64,000 nt of DNA, taken from NCBI RefSeq assembly GCF_038397785.1, contig NZ_CP151642.1, forward strand, positions 2,046,001-2,110,000. The letters are read 5' to 3'. The stretch is from Salinibacterium sp. TMP30 (lineage in GTDB: Bacteria > Actinomycetota > Actinomycetes > Actinomycetales > Microbacteriaceae). The position numbers and the translations under genes are program-made. How positions within the stretch are numbered: the first letter of the stretch is position 1; each line of letters starts with the position of its first letter. Positions 55,766 through 63,360 of the stretch are shown here, in pieces. A model generated the notes under the pieces. That model saw nothing but the letters and a program-made list of their open reading frames with translations. It had not been told where the DNA came from and did no database searches.

Positions 55766-56836
55766 ATGATCTGTTTCCACCTCGGCGACCGTGGGAGACC
55801 TCGGCGGCCCAGTCGACGCACGGATGATCAGCTCAGGTACCAGCGAAAGCACAGGCTCTACACGGGCGCTGTCAGACATGACCGCGAGTACGGTTCGCGC
55901 CGCTTCGCGCCCCATGCGGTCAATTTGGAGCCGAATCGTCGTCAACCCGGGATTGAGATGCCCGGTGAGCGGATTGTCGTTGTAGCCGACCACAGATATC
56001 TGGTCAGGGCAATCGAATCCCGCCCGAGTGAGCGCATCAAGCGCTCCAACAGCGAGCAAATCGTTGTGCGCAAAGACCGCCGTCGCGCTAAGCGGCGTGC
56101 CTGAGTTGAGCACCTCGGCCATTGCGCGGTTCCCCTCCTCCACAGACGGACTCGATGACGATGCAATTTGATGTACGAGCGTCGCCGACGACTCTGCGAG
56201 CACCCCGTGAAACCCCCGGGCGCGCTCCGCAAACGTACTGATGTCCGTCGGGCCGGTAATTTCTAAGATTGAGGTATGCCCAAGGCTCAGAAGGTGGCGT
56301 GCTGCTAGTGCACCGCCGAGGGCGTCATCGTTCACAATCCGTGCGATTCCGGTTGCCTCAATCCACCGCAGGCAGAGCACAACGGGCAAGCCACTTTCTG
56401 ACACCGAGCGCAAGATCTCGGTGTCACGACCTCGGGCAGCGGCACAGATCAGGCCGTCTATTCGCCTAGAGCTCATCATCTCAATCACATTGGAGAACCT
56501 GTGTTCGTCTGCATCGTCTGGCAGTTCAGCGATCAACAAGTGATATCCGAGGGGCTCAAGTTCGCCACTGATCCCGTGGAGCATCTCACCATAAATGGGG
56601 TTGCTGAAGCTGGAAATTAGCACGCCGATTGTATTGCTGCGCCGTCGACGTAGGCTGCTCGCCGTCATATTGGGCCGGTAACCGAGCTCGGCTGCGACCT
56701 GTAGAACACGTTCGCGCGTTGCCGCTTTAACTTGATTCCGCTTGAGCGGGTCGAGACTACGGCTAACAGTCGATGCGTGAACACCGGCGGCCCTCGCGAC
56801 ATCGGCAGCAGTCGCCACAGGGAGTCGCATCATCAT
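55721..56836 (-). CDS. LacI-family transcriptional regulator
   Basis: About 371 residues: the LacI helix-turn-helix (ATAADVARAAGVHASTVSRSLDPLKRNQV) with hinge (NMTASSLRRRRSNTIGVLI) and a periplasmic-binding-protein-like effector domain with FAHNDLLAVGALDALTRAGFDCPDQISVVGYNDNPLTGHLNPGLTTI. The last 15 or so residues are read antisense through a dehydrogenase remnant, so the native C-terminus has been replaced. A GTG at 56875, overlapping the livM stop, is an alternative start. It is the last gene of the transporter operon and probably regulates it. Confidence 0.85.
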   Translation of the reverse strand: MMMRLPVATAADVARAAGVHASTVSRSLDPLKRNQVKAATRERVLQVAAELGYRPNMTASSLRRRRSNTIGVLISSFSNPIYGEMLHGISGELEPLGYHLLIAELPDDADEHRFSNVIEMMSSRRIDGLICAAARGRDTEILRSVSESGLPVVLCLRWIEATGIARIVNDDALGGALAARHLLSLGHTSILEITGPTDISTFAERARGFHGVLAESSATLVHQIASSSSPSVEEGNRAMAEVLNSGTPLSATAVFAHNDLLAVGALDALTRAGFDCPDQISVVGYNDNPLTGHLNPGLTTIRLQIDRMGREAARTVLAVMSDSARVEPVLSLVPELIIRASTGPPRSPTVAEVETDHSSAWVEENLPSYRA

Positions 56837-56867
56837 CGGCTGACCCCGTTCTCGGTCGGATCCACGA

Positions 56868-57920
56868 TCAGACACTGATCTGCTTTCCGCGCCGCTTTGT
56901 CAAGAGGCCGACGACCCCGCGTCTGATAAAGAGCGCAAAGACAATCAGGATGATTCCTAGCACCAGGCGATTGGTTTCATTGGGGAGTCCCATTCCAAAC
57001 AAGTCGACTCCAGGAAGGGTTACTCGCAGGAACTGCTCGAGCCCAACAACGAAGAACGATCCGATGAGCGGACCGAGCCAACTTCCTAGACCACCAATCA
57101 CGCAGACTAGGACGATATCGAGCGCAACCTTGACGCTGAACGCACCGGTCGGTTCGATATATCCAGTCAGGAATGCCCAAGCTGCCCCAGCAAGACCACC
57201 GAGGGCTGCGCCAATAACGAGTGCCCGGAGCTTAACCTGAACGGTCTTAACACCAAGTACCTGCGCGGCAGGCTCATCTTCACTGATCGCCCTGAGGGCA
57301 TAGCCGAAGTTCGAGTGCTCCACGGAATACGTGACCAGAGTCGCGATGAAGGCGAGACCAAGCATGAGGTAGAAGAACATCGCGGCGAGATTCCGGGAAC
57401 TAATATCGTTGTCGACCGACACGAACAGCCCAGTTGCACCACCCAGCTCAGGGGTATTCTTCACGATGGTCAGCGCCAAGAACGTCAATATCAGCGTGAA
57501 TACTGCGAAGTAGTGGCTCCGCAATCTCAGAGTCGCGTAGCCAATCACGATCGACACAACGATGGCGGCCAGCGCTCCAGGGATCAGAGTAAACCACACC
57601 GGCCAGTCCCAAGCGTTGTTCAGCCATGCCGCCATGTAGGCGCCCGAACCAACGAAGATTGCAGCACCGAAGTTCAGGTAGCCACCATAGCCGCCCAAAA
57701 GGTTCCATCCCTGAGCAACAACCACGTAGAACAGAATGGATGTCAGGGTGGTTAGAAGACCAAGCGCGCTAACGTACCCGAGTGGGGCGAGCACTAGGAA
57801 GATCGCGCCTCCGATGGCCGGAAGCACCCACCTCGGGAGCGAACGAGTCGCCACGGCGGACGATTTAGCCTGAGCGAGAGCGATATTCTCCGTCGGAGAT
57901 ACTTCGTGTCTTTCGTTCAT
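56868..57920 (-). CDS. livM: branched-chain-amino-acid-type ABC transporter permease, LivM
   Basis: A 350-residue permease with about ten hydrophobic segments. LivM features include LLGGYGGYLNFGAAIFVGSGAYMAAWL, GYALRAISEDEPAAQVLGV (the EAA-like loop that touches the ATPase) and LALDIVLVCVIGGLGSWLGPLIGS-like sequence. The ATG at 57920 overlaps the livH stop (TGATG). Transporters of this class also carry aromatic acids, urea or amides, so leucine is not implied. Confidence 0.9.
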   Translation of the reverse strand: MNERHEVSPTENIALAQAKSSAVATRSLPRWVLPAIGGAIFLVLAPLGYVSALGLLTTLTSILFYVVVAQGWNLLGGYGGYLNFGAAIFVGSGAYMAAWLNNAWDWPVWFTLIPGALAAIVVSIVIGYATLRLRSHYFAVFTLILTFLALTIVKNTPELGGATGLFVSVDNDISSRNLAAMFFYLMLGLAFIATLVTYSVEHSNFGYALRAISEDEPAAQVLGVKTVQVKLRALVIGAALGGLAGAAWAFLTGYIEPTGAFSVKVALDIVLVCVIGGLGSWLGPLIGSFFVVGLEQFLRVTLPGVDLFGMGLPNETNRLVLGIILIVFALFIRRGVVGLLTKRRGKQISV

Positions 57921-58798
57921 CAGATTGTCCTCTGCTTTGCTCCGCCGATACCTTCGCTGCGGACGAGCAGAGCCACAGCCAGGATTCCGTATAGGACGAG
58001 ATAGGTGTATTGGAACGGAATAAAGATTCCGACCATGGTCTCCACAATGCCGACGATGAACCCTGCCACGAGTGTGCGTAACGCAGACCCCAGCCCACCC
58101 AAAATCACAACAAGGAAGGCCCACGCCAACCATCTGTAGTGCTCCTGAGGGTTGAAGGACTGCACCATCGCGAGGACGATCCCGCCGAATGCAGCGAACG
58201 CAATTCCTACCGCGAACACTCGTCGAGAGAGGGTCGTTACATCGATTCCCACCATCGCGGCCACGTCACGGTTTTGAGCCAGTCCCCGAATCGCCGATCC
58301 TGTCAGTGTTCTGGTCAGGAAAAAGTGGAGAGCTACGAGCACCACGACGGTGATGCCTGCTCCGACGAGACGCGCAATGGGAACCGAGATCGAACCGAAG
58401 TTCACGACCTCCGACAAATAACCGAGAGAGACGGTCCTAGTGTCGGTTGTCCAGATCATGACGGCCACGCTCTCAAGGATGACGAGGAGGCCGAAGAACG
58501 CGAGCATCACGGTAGGGCCACTGTCTTTCACAAGGTGCTGCGCAATGCCGCGGTGTATGACAAGACCGAACAGGTAGCCGATGACGACGACCGGCGCGAT
58601 CATGAGCAAAGGGTCGAGCCCCAGGCCATTCACGAACTCCCAGTAAAGGAGGCCGGCAAAAATGATGATGGCGCTGTGCGCAAGGTTCAAAACCCTGAGC
58701 ACTCCCAAAATCAGGCTAAGCCCAATAGCGAGACCACCGTACACGCCGCCGAGAAGTATCCCGTTGACGAATGACTGTGCGATTAAATCAAAGCTCAC
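57920..58798 (-). CDS. livH: branched-chain-amino-acid-type ABC transporter permease, LivH
   Basis: A 292-residue permease with about eight membrane segments. It begins LIAQSFVNGILLGGVYGGLAIGLSLILGVLRVLNLAHSAI, the classic LivH N-terminus, and has the ATPase-contacting loop IRGLAQNRDVAAMVGID followed by GGIVLAMVQSFNPQEHYRWLAWAFLVVILGGLGS. It forms the channel with LivM. The gene begins 13 bases after the livF stop. Confidence 0.9.
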   Translation of the reverse strand: MSFDLIAQSFVNGILLGGVYGGLAIGLSLILGVLRVLNLAHSAIIIFAGLLYWEFVNGLGLDPLLMIAPVVVIGYLFGLVIHRGIAQHLVKDSGPTVMLAFFGLLVILESVAVMIWTTDTRTVSLGYLSEVVNFGSISVPIARLVGAGITVVVLVALHFFLTRTLTGSAIRGLAQNRDVAAMVGIDVTTLSRRVFAVGIAFAAFGGIVLAMVQSFNPQEHYRWLAWAFLVVILGGLGSALRTLVAGFIVGIVETMVGIFIPFQYTYLVLYGILAVALLVRSEGIGGAKQRTI

Positions 58799-58811
58799 GA
58801 GTCTCTGCCTT

Positions 58812-59567
58812 TCACAAGTTCAACCATTGTTTAATCAGCTCGTCCAACTGACCCTCGAATTCGTCTCGAGCACCGTCGAGGTGATTCTTTCCATACGCAA
58901 GGGTGTAGACGTAGTCGGCCATGTCGACCGCAGCCTTAACGTTCTGATCGACTAGAAGAATTGTGCGACCTTCTTCCTTCAGCCGCTCCAATTCGTCGTA
59001 TACCCCGTCGACAAGCACTGGCGCTAGGCCGACTGACGGCTCGTCGATGAGCAGCACACGGGGCTCGAGGATCAGCGTGCGCGCGAATTCGACGATTCGC
59101 GCCTGGCCTCCGCTCAGGCTGCCCGCGAGTTTGTGGCGCATGGGCTTGATCGTCGGATAGCGCTCGAACATCGCCTCTAATGCACCCACAAACCGATCTC
59201 GATCACGTCGGATCTGCCATGCTCCCAGCCTGAGGTTCTCTTCCACAGTGAGTTCAGGGAAAATTGAACGGCCTTGTGGAAGAACGGAAATACCTAAGGC
59301 AAGGCGATCCGCTGGCCCCTTGTCCGAAATGTCTTCTCCGCCCAACAGCACCTGACCTACGCGGGGCTTGAGGAATCCCCCCATGATGCGCAGCAGAGTC
59401 GATTTTCCACTACCGTTTGGCCCGAGCAACACCGTCACCTTGCCTGGTTCAACAGTGATGGAGACGTCTTCAAGGACCACGTCATTTGTGAAGTATCCAG
59501 CAGTGACGCTGGATACCGACAGCGCGACTTTCGTGTCGACATTGACGGGACTTTTCTTGGGGTTCAT
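58812..59567 (-). CDS. livF: branched-chain-amino-acid-type ABC transporter ATPase, LivF
   Basis: A 251-residue ATPase with Walker A LLGPNGSGKSTLL, signature SLSGGQARIVEFARTL and Walker B VLLIDEPSVGLAP; the typical LivF segment LPQGRSIFPELTVEENLRLGAW is present. It overlaps livG by four bases and drives transport together with it. Confidence 0.92.
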   Translation of the reverse strand: MNPKKSPVNVDTKVALSVSSVTAGYFTNDVVLEDVSITVEPGKVTVLLGPNGSGKSTLLRIMGGFLKPRVGQVLLGGEDISDKGPADRLALGISVLPQGRSIFPELTVEENLRLGAWQIRRDRDRFVGALEAMFERYPTIKPMRHKLAGSLSGGQARIVEFARTLILEPRVLLIDEPSVGLAPVLVDGVYDELERLKEEGRTILLVDQNVKAAVDMADYVYTLAYGKNHLDGARDEFEGQLDELIKQWLNL

Positions 59568-60304
59568 CCGCGCTCTCCTCGTCCAGCGGGTCCGTGACCG
59601 AGATATGCTTCGATCACTTTGGGGTGCGAGATAACTTCAGCAGGAGTGCCTGCCGCGATCACCGCTCCATCAGCCATGCAGATGATGGTCGAGCACAGCC
59701 TGGTCAAGTCAGGTATCTCATGACTCACGATGAGAAATGCAGTGCCATTGCGGTTGCGCTCCAGGATTCGATCGCGCATGACCTCTTTGACGCTGGGATG
59801 AACGCCGGCGAAAGGTTCATCCATGAGAACAATCTTGGGATCCGTCATTAGTGCTCGCACGAATTCGAGAAGTTTCTGTTGCCCACCGGAGAGTTCACTT
59901 GCTGGCGTGTCGCGGTGGCTAGATAGCCCAACGAAACCAAGAAGTGCAGCCGCCTTTTCGACCCAACGACCTTTTGCACCCTTGCTGTGGAGAACGGGAA
60001 TGAGCATATTCTCAATCGCGGTGATCGTAGAGAACACCCTGGTGTTTTGAAAAGTGCGAGTTACGCCCGCCTTGACCAGCGCAGTACTGGACTTACCCGC
60101 CTGTTCAGTTCCGTCGACCTTGATCGATCCAGAATCGGGCGCAATCACACCATTAAGAAGGTTGAGCGTAGTCGTTTTGCCGGAACCATTTGGCCCGATA
60201 AGTCCAACGATGGAACCTTCGGGAATTTCAAAAGACGCTCCGTTCACTGCAGTCACACCACCAAAACTCTTGGCGAGGGACCCTACTTCAATGATCGACG
60301 ACAT
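59564..60304 (-). CDS. livG: branched-chain-amino-acid-type ABC transporter ATPase, LivG
   Basis: A 246-residue ATPase with Walker A LIGPNGSGKTTTLNLLNG, the LivG-type RTFQNTRVFSTITAIENMLI, signature ELSGGQQKLLEFVRAL, Walker B IVLMDEPFAGVHP and His switch VSHEIPDL. It follows the binding-protein gene by 34 bases and overlaps livF by four. Confidence 0.92.
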   Translation of the reverse strand: MSSIIEVGSLAKSFGGVTAVNGASFEIPEGSIVGLIGPNGSGKTTTLNLLNGVIAPDSGSIKVDGTEQAGKSSTALVKAGVTRTFQNTRVFSTITAIENMLIPVLHSKGAKGRWVEKAAALLGFVGLSSHRDTPASELSGGQQKLLEFVRALMTDPKIVLMDEPFAGVHPSVKEVMRDRILERNRNGTAFLIVSHEIPDLTRLCSTIICMADGAVIAAGTPAEVISHPKVIEAYLGHGPAGRGERG

Positions 60305-60338
60305 ACGCTCAACCTCCTATGTTCTAGCTACTGCGCGA

Positions 60339-61580
60339 TTATCGAAGCGGCATGATTGCCGTGGCCGTGGCCGCATCTATCGGCCAGATGAGCTGATTGC
60401 CACCATCTTCCTGGTACTGCAACAGGATCTGGCTGAAGTCGATCGTGCCGTCTTCGTTGTACGTGATGTCACCAACTGCAGTGCTGAAGGTGTTGTTCGC
60501 TATGTAGTCTCGCAACTCGTTCGAATCGAGCGTTCCCGCTCCCTCGATCGCCTGCTGGATCACCTGACCAGCCGCGTACGCGACTGCTGAGTATGCCGGA
60601 GCACCAGGTACGCCCTGTTGCTCAGCAACGTAGTCAGACACTTCCTGCAGACCGGGGTAGCCCTGTGTTGGGAAGGCCGTTGAGCTTGCGAAAACGTTGA
60701 TTCCCGCAACACCAAGGTCAGGCCAGTTAGGAAGCGACGTCACCTGTGAGCCGCACGAGCAGTAGACGTCAGGGTTGTAACCTGCCTCATTCACAGTGTT
60801 CGCGATGAGCGCTGCGTCATTCGGGAGGCTGAGAGCCACGAACATGTCCGCACCAGAGGCCTTGACAGTCTCGATGAGGCTGGATACGTCGGTCGCTGTC
60901 TGGTCATACTGTTCGTTGACGACCACCTCGATACCGCGCTCTTCTGCATAGTTCAGAACCCCGCCTTCGCCATCGAAGCCTTCGAGTGCAGCCAGCGTGA
61001 ATGGATTCTGAGCTGTGACGACCGCCAGGGTCTTAGGCATCTCTGATTCAGGAAGCGTGTCCAAGTACTCGAACATGCCTAGTGAATACTCAATATCTTG
61101 ATACGGCCACGTGCTCACGAGCAGATCGGCGGTTTGATGGATCTCCTTCCCCACAAAACCGGCGTTAATCATGAGAACTCCGGCTCGTTCGGCGATTGGG
61201 ACTACCGCACCGCCAACAGCTGTCGTGTACGGAGCGAGAAGCAAATCAACGTCATCCTCATTGATTAGTCTCTGATAAAGCTGTTGCGCCACAGTCGGCG
61301 TACTCTCATCGTCATAGATGATGAGTTCGACCTGCCGGCCGTCGATTCCACCTGAAGCGTTCACTTCGTCTAACCAGAACTCATATGCGAGCACATAACC
61401 TGCGGATGGTCCGGAGAACACACCCGTGAGACCCAGAGTCCCTCCGATCACGATGGGGTCTTCGCTGGAATCACTTGGGGTGCCGGCGTCTGGGCTACAG
61501 CCGACTAGCGCGAGGGCCATTGCCGACGCAACGGCAACTGGCGCAAAGAAACGGGACCGCCACTTCTTGGAGATATTCAT
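60339..61580 (-). CDS. ABC transporter substrate-binding lipoprotein (Leu/Ile/Val-binding-protein fold)
   Basis: A 413-residue lipoprotein (lipobox LALVGC, Cys near residue 28) with the type I periplasmic binding fold: VIGGTLGLTGVFSGPSAGYVLAYEFWLDEVNASGGIDGRQVELIIYDDES, QRLINEDDVDLLLAPYTTAV and VVTAQNPFTLAALEGF. It delivers the substrate to LivHMGF. The second of two adjacent ATGs (61580) has the better spacing to the AAGGAG site. The pocket cannot be read well enough to name the ligand. Confidence 0.88.
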   Translation of the reverse strand: MNISKKWRSRFFAPVAVASAMALALVGCSPDAGTPSDSSEDPIVIGGTLGLTGVFSGPSAGYVLAYEFWLDEVNASGGIDGRQVELIIYDDESTPTVAQQLYQRLINEDDVDLLLAPYTTAVGGAVVPIAERAGVLMINAGFVGKEIHQTADLLVSTWPYQDIEYSLGMFEYLDTLPESEMPKTLAVVTAQNPFTLAALEGFDGEGGVLNYAEERGIEVVVNEQYDQTATDVSSLIETVKASGADMFVALSLPNDAALIANTVNEAGYNPDVYCSCGSQVTSLPNWPDLGVAGINVFASSTAFPTQGYPGLQEVSDYVAEQQGVPGAPAYSAVAYAAGQVIQQAIEGAGTLDSNELRDYIANNTFSTAVGDITYNEDGTIDFSQILLQYQEDGGNQLIWPIDAATATAIMPLR

Positions 61581-62006
61581 CATTGAACTCCTTGTTTTCA
61601 ACACTACTTGGATGTGTGAGTTGTGCCTCTGTCTTAACGGTTAGCCATGTGATTTCCTGTAGAAATTCAAGGTACAAAGCCATAACTCGGGTTCTCTCTC
61701 AGCAAGTGCTTCTTTGCATTCGATTGCAGTGATGTTCGCACAGGCCACAATCGCGTGTCAAGTCACACTGAACAATTGCAGCCAAATCGTACAGTCCGGG
61801 CAGTCAGGAACCGCCCATCCACCGAAACGCCAGTGCCCCAAGCCTCAGGAGAAGCCACCAGTGAACGAGTGTACTGCTTGAGTAGTCCTCGAATGAGCGG
61901 GATTAGACCAGGAGCCTTGAGTTTCGCGAGACAGCGCAACCCAAAAGATTGATGTGTAGTCTAGTTGAACAAATATTGTGTGCCCATGAGCCCTTTTGGA
62001 GAAATC
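61581..62006. other. intergenic region upstream of the transporter operon
   Basis: About 425 bases between the divergent binding-protein gene and the dehydrogenase gene. A small inverted repeat ATTTC-n5-GAAAT lies near 61659-61673. A 65-codon open frame at 61755-61952 has no ribosome site or family resemblance. Promoters for both sides must be here, but I see no clear pair of boxes. Confidence 0.4.
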
Positions 62007-62918
62007 TTGACCTCAATCGCCTACGTTGGCCTCGGAACCATGGGCATCGAAATGGTTCGGCGACTGATCGCTGCAGGACACCCAGTCACCGTCTGGAACC
62101 GCTCCGACAGCGCGGCCATCGATGAGTTACTGCGTAGTGGAGCGACACGAGTCACGGACATTGGTGACGCAATGCACGCAGACGTTGTCTTTTCGATGCT
62201 CTCCAATGATGCCGCTGTCGCGGAGCAATTTACCGCCGACATTATTTCCCAAGCAAGCCCGTCGACGATCCACGTCAATATGTCGACTGTGAGCATTGCC
62301 CTTGCGGATGTAATGGAAGATGCGCATAAGAGAGCCGGAGTCTCTTACATCGCAGCGCCTGTCTTGGGACGACCACACGTAGCCGCGTCCGGGCAGCTGA
62401 ACATAGTCGCTGGTGGTGCACGGGAGCTGATAGCCACCCTTGAGCCAATTCTCAAAATTCTCGGAAAGCGCACGTGGATCGTTGGGGAACGACCCCGTGA
62501 CGCGAATCTCGTAAAGATCGCGGTGAACTACAACATCATTCACGCGATTCAAGCTCTCGCGGAGTCCATTTCTCTCGTCGAGCAAGGCGGAGTTGACGGT
62601 AACCAGTTCGTTGACATTCTTACCGATGTTGCTTTCACTGGTTCTGCCTACACCGGGTACGGCGCCATGATCGCCGAGAAGCGGTATTCGCCGGCGTCCT
62701 TTCCCGTATCGCTGGGTCTCAAAGATCTCAGCCTCGCTGAACAGGCTGCAGAATCCTTCGAGATCTCGCTCCCCGTTGCTGAAGTGCTTCGAGAAGTTTT
62801 CGAACAAGCCTTGGCTAGGCCGGAACTCGCCTCGCTTGACTGGTCTGCGGTAGCAGAGATCACCCGCGGCAGCGTGAGGCGCCATGCAAAATTACCGAAG
62901 ACTCCCTTAGAGCACTAG
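62007..62918 (+). CDS. NAD(P)-dependent dehydrogenase of the 3-hydroxyisobutyrate/6-phosphogluconate superfamily
   Basis: A 303-residue beta-hydroxyacid dehydrogenase: IAYVGLGTMGIEMVRRLIAAGHPVTVWNRS (Arg suggests NADP), HVNMSTVSIALADVMED, APVLGRPHVAASGQLNIVAGG and the catalytic lysine in DANLVKIAVNYNI. A TTG start at 62007 follows a GGAG site by five bases and gives the normal N-terminus; an ATG at 61986 would add seven residues. A decayed 5' fragment of a similar gene lies at 48114. It shares the island with the transporter and the second ketopantoate-reductase-like gene. Confidence 0.85.
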   Translation: MTSIAYVGLGTMGIEMVRRLIAAGHPVTVWNRSDSAAIDELLRSGATRVTDIGDAMHADVVFSMLSNDAAVAEQFTADIISQASPSTIHVNMSTVSIALADVMEDAHKRAGVSYIAAPVLGRPHVAASGQLNIVAGGARELIATLEPILKILGKRTWIVGERPRDANLVKIAVNYNIIHAIQALAESISLVEQGGVDGNQFVDILTDVAFTGSAYTGYGAMIAEKRYSPASFPVSLGLKDLSLAEQAAESFEISLPVAEVLREVFEQALARPELASLDWSAVAEITRGSVRRHAKLPKTPLEH

Positions 62919-62955
62919 AGTTCGCAGGATCGCGGGATTCCTGACAGCGCGCTAG

Positions 62956-63267
62956 CTAGCCTGCCGCAACGATCTCGTAGTCGACGGTCGTCCTCTCGGC
63001 AACCACAGTGCGGCCGAAGGCCGCCGCCTGTACATGCAAGGGGTGGGCTTGGTACGCCTCAAGATCGGCGTAGCTGAGGTGTTTGCTCGTCAAAACCATG
63101 TCAGCGTGGTCGCGGAGCAGTCCAACGTCGATTCCGACCTCCACGCTCAACAGCCCCGTGACCTTACCCTCAAGCGCACCTAACCGAGCTCCGAACTCCG
63201 ATGCATCTCGAAACTTCGTTGCAGGGTCTTCAGCGGACAGCCGAAATACAACAATATGCACGATCAT
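62956..63267 (-). CDS. Dabb-family (stress-responsive alpha/beta barrel) protein
   Basis: A 103-residue protein with the dimeric A/B-barrel pattern: MIVHIVVFRLSAEDPA, LEGKVTGLLSVEVGIDVG, HADMVLTSKHLSYADLEAYQAHPLHVQAAAF. The HIVVF start and the YQAHPLH motif are diagnostic. Relatives include olivetolic-acid-cyclase-like enzymes and proteins of unknown role. The ATG at 63267 has a GGAGA site six bases upstream. It is divergent from the second ketopantoate-reductase-like gene and shares its promoter region. Confidence 0.8.
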   Translation of the reverse strand: MIVHIVVFRLSAEDPATKFRDASEFGARLGALEGKVTGLLSVEVGIDVGLLRDHADMVLTSKHLSYADLEAYQAHPLHVQAAAFGRTVVAERTTVDYEIVAAG

Positions 63268-63284
63268 GATCCATCTCCAAAAAG

Positions 63285-63318
63285 TGTTCATTCTAACTAC
63301 ACACTGTTCACTCTAACT
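63285..63318 (-). promoter_or_regulatory. paired operator-like direct repeats
   Basis: TGTTCATTCTAACT (63285-63298) and TGTTCACTCTAACT (63305-63318) differ by one base and start 20 bases apart, about two helical turns. Read on the minus strand, the second is AGTTAGAGTGAACA, almost the same as 50615-50628 before M24 copy 2. A shared regulator is inferred. Confidence 0.55.
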
Positions 63319-63360
63319 CTGCTAATCTCCTTACACGAGCGTTTGAATGGAGAAGGTTTC

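Noticed and set aside
56868-61580. Calling the transporter a true leucine/isoleucine/valine system
   Set aside because: The family carries many substrates and the local genes point to catabolism of something else; gene symbols show family only.
61755-61952. 65-codon frame in the transporter intergenic region
   Set aside because: No ribosome site, no hydrophobic or domain pattern; treated as non-coding.
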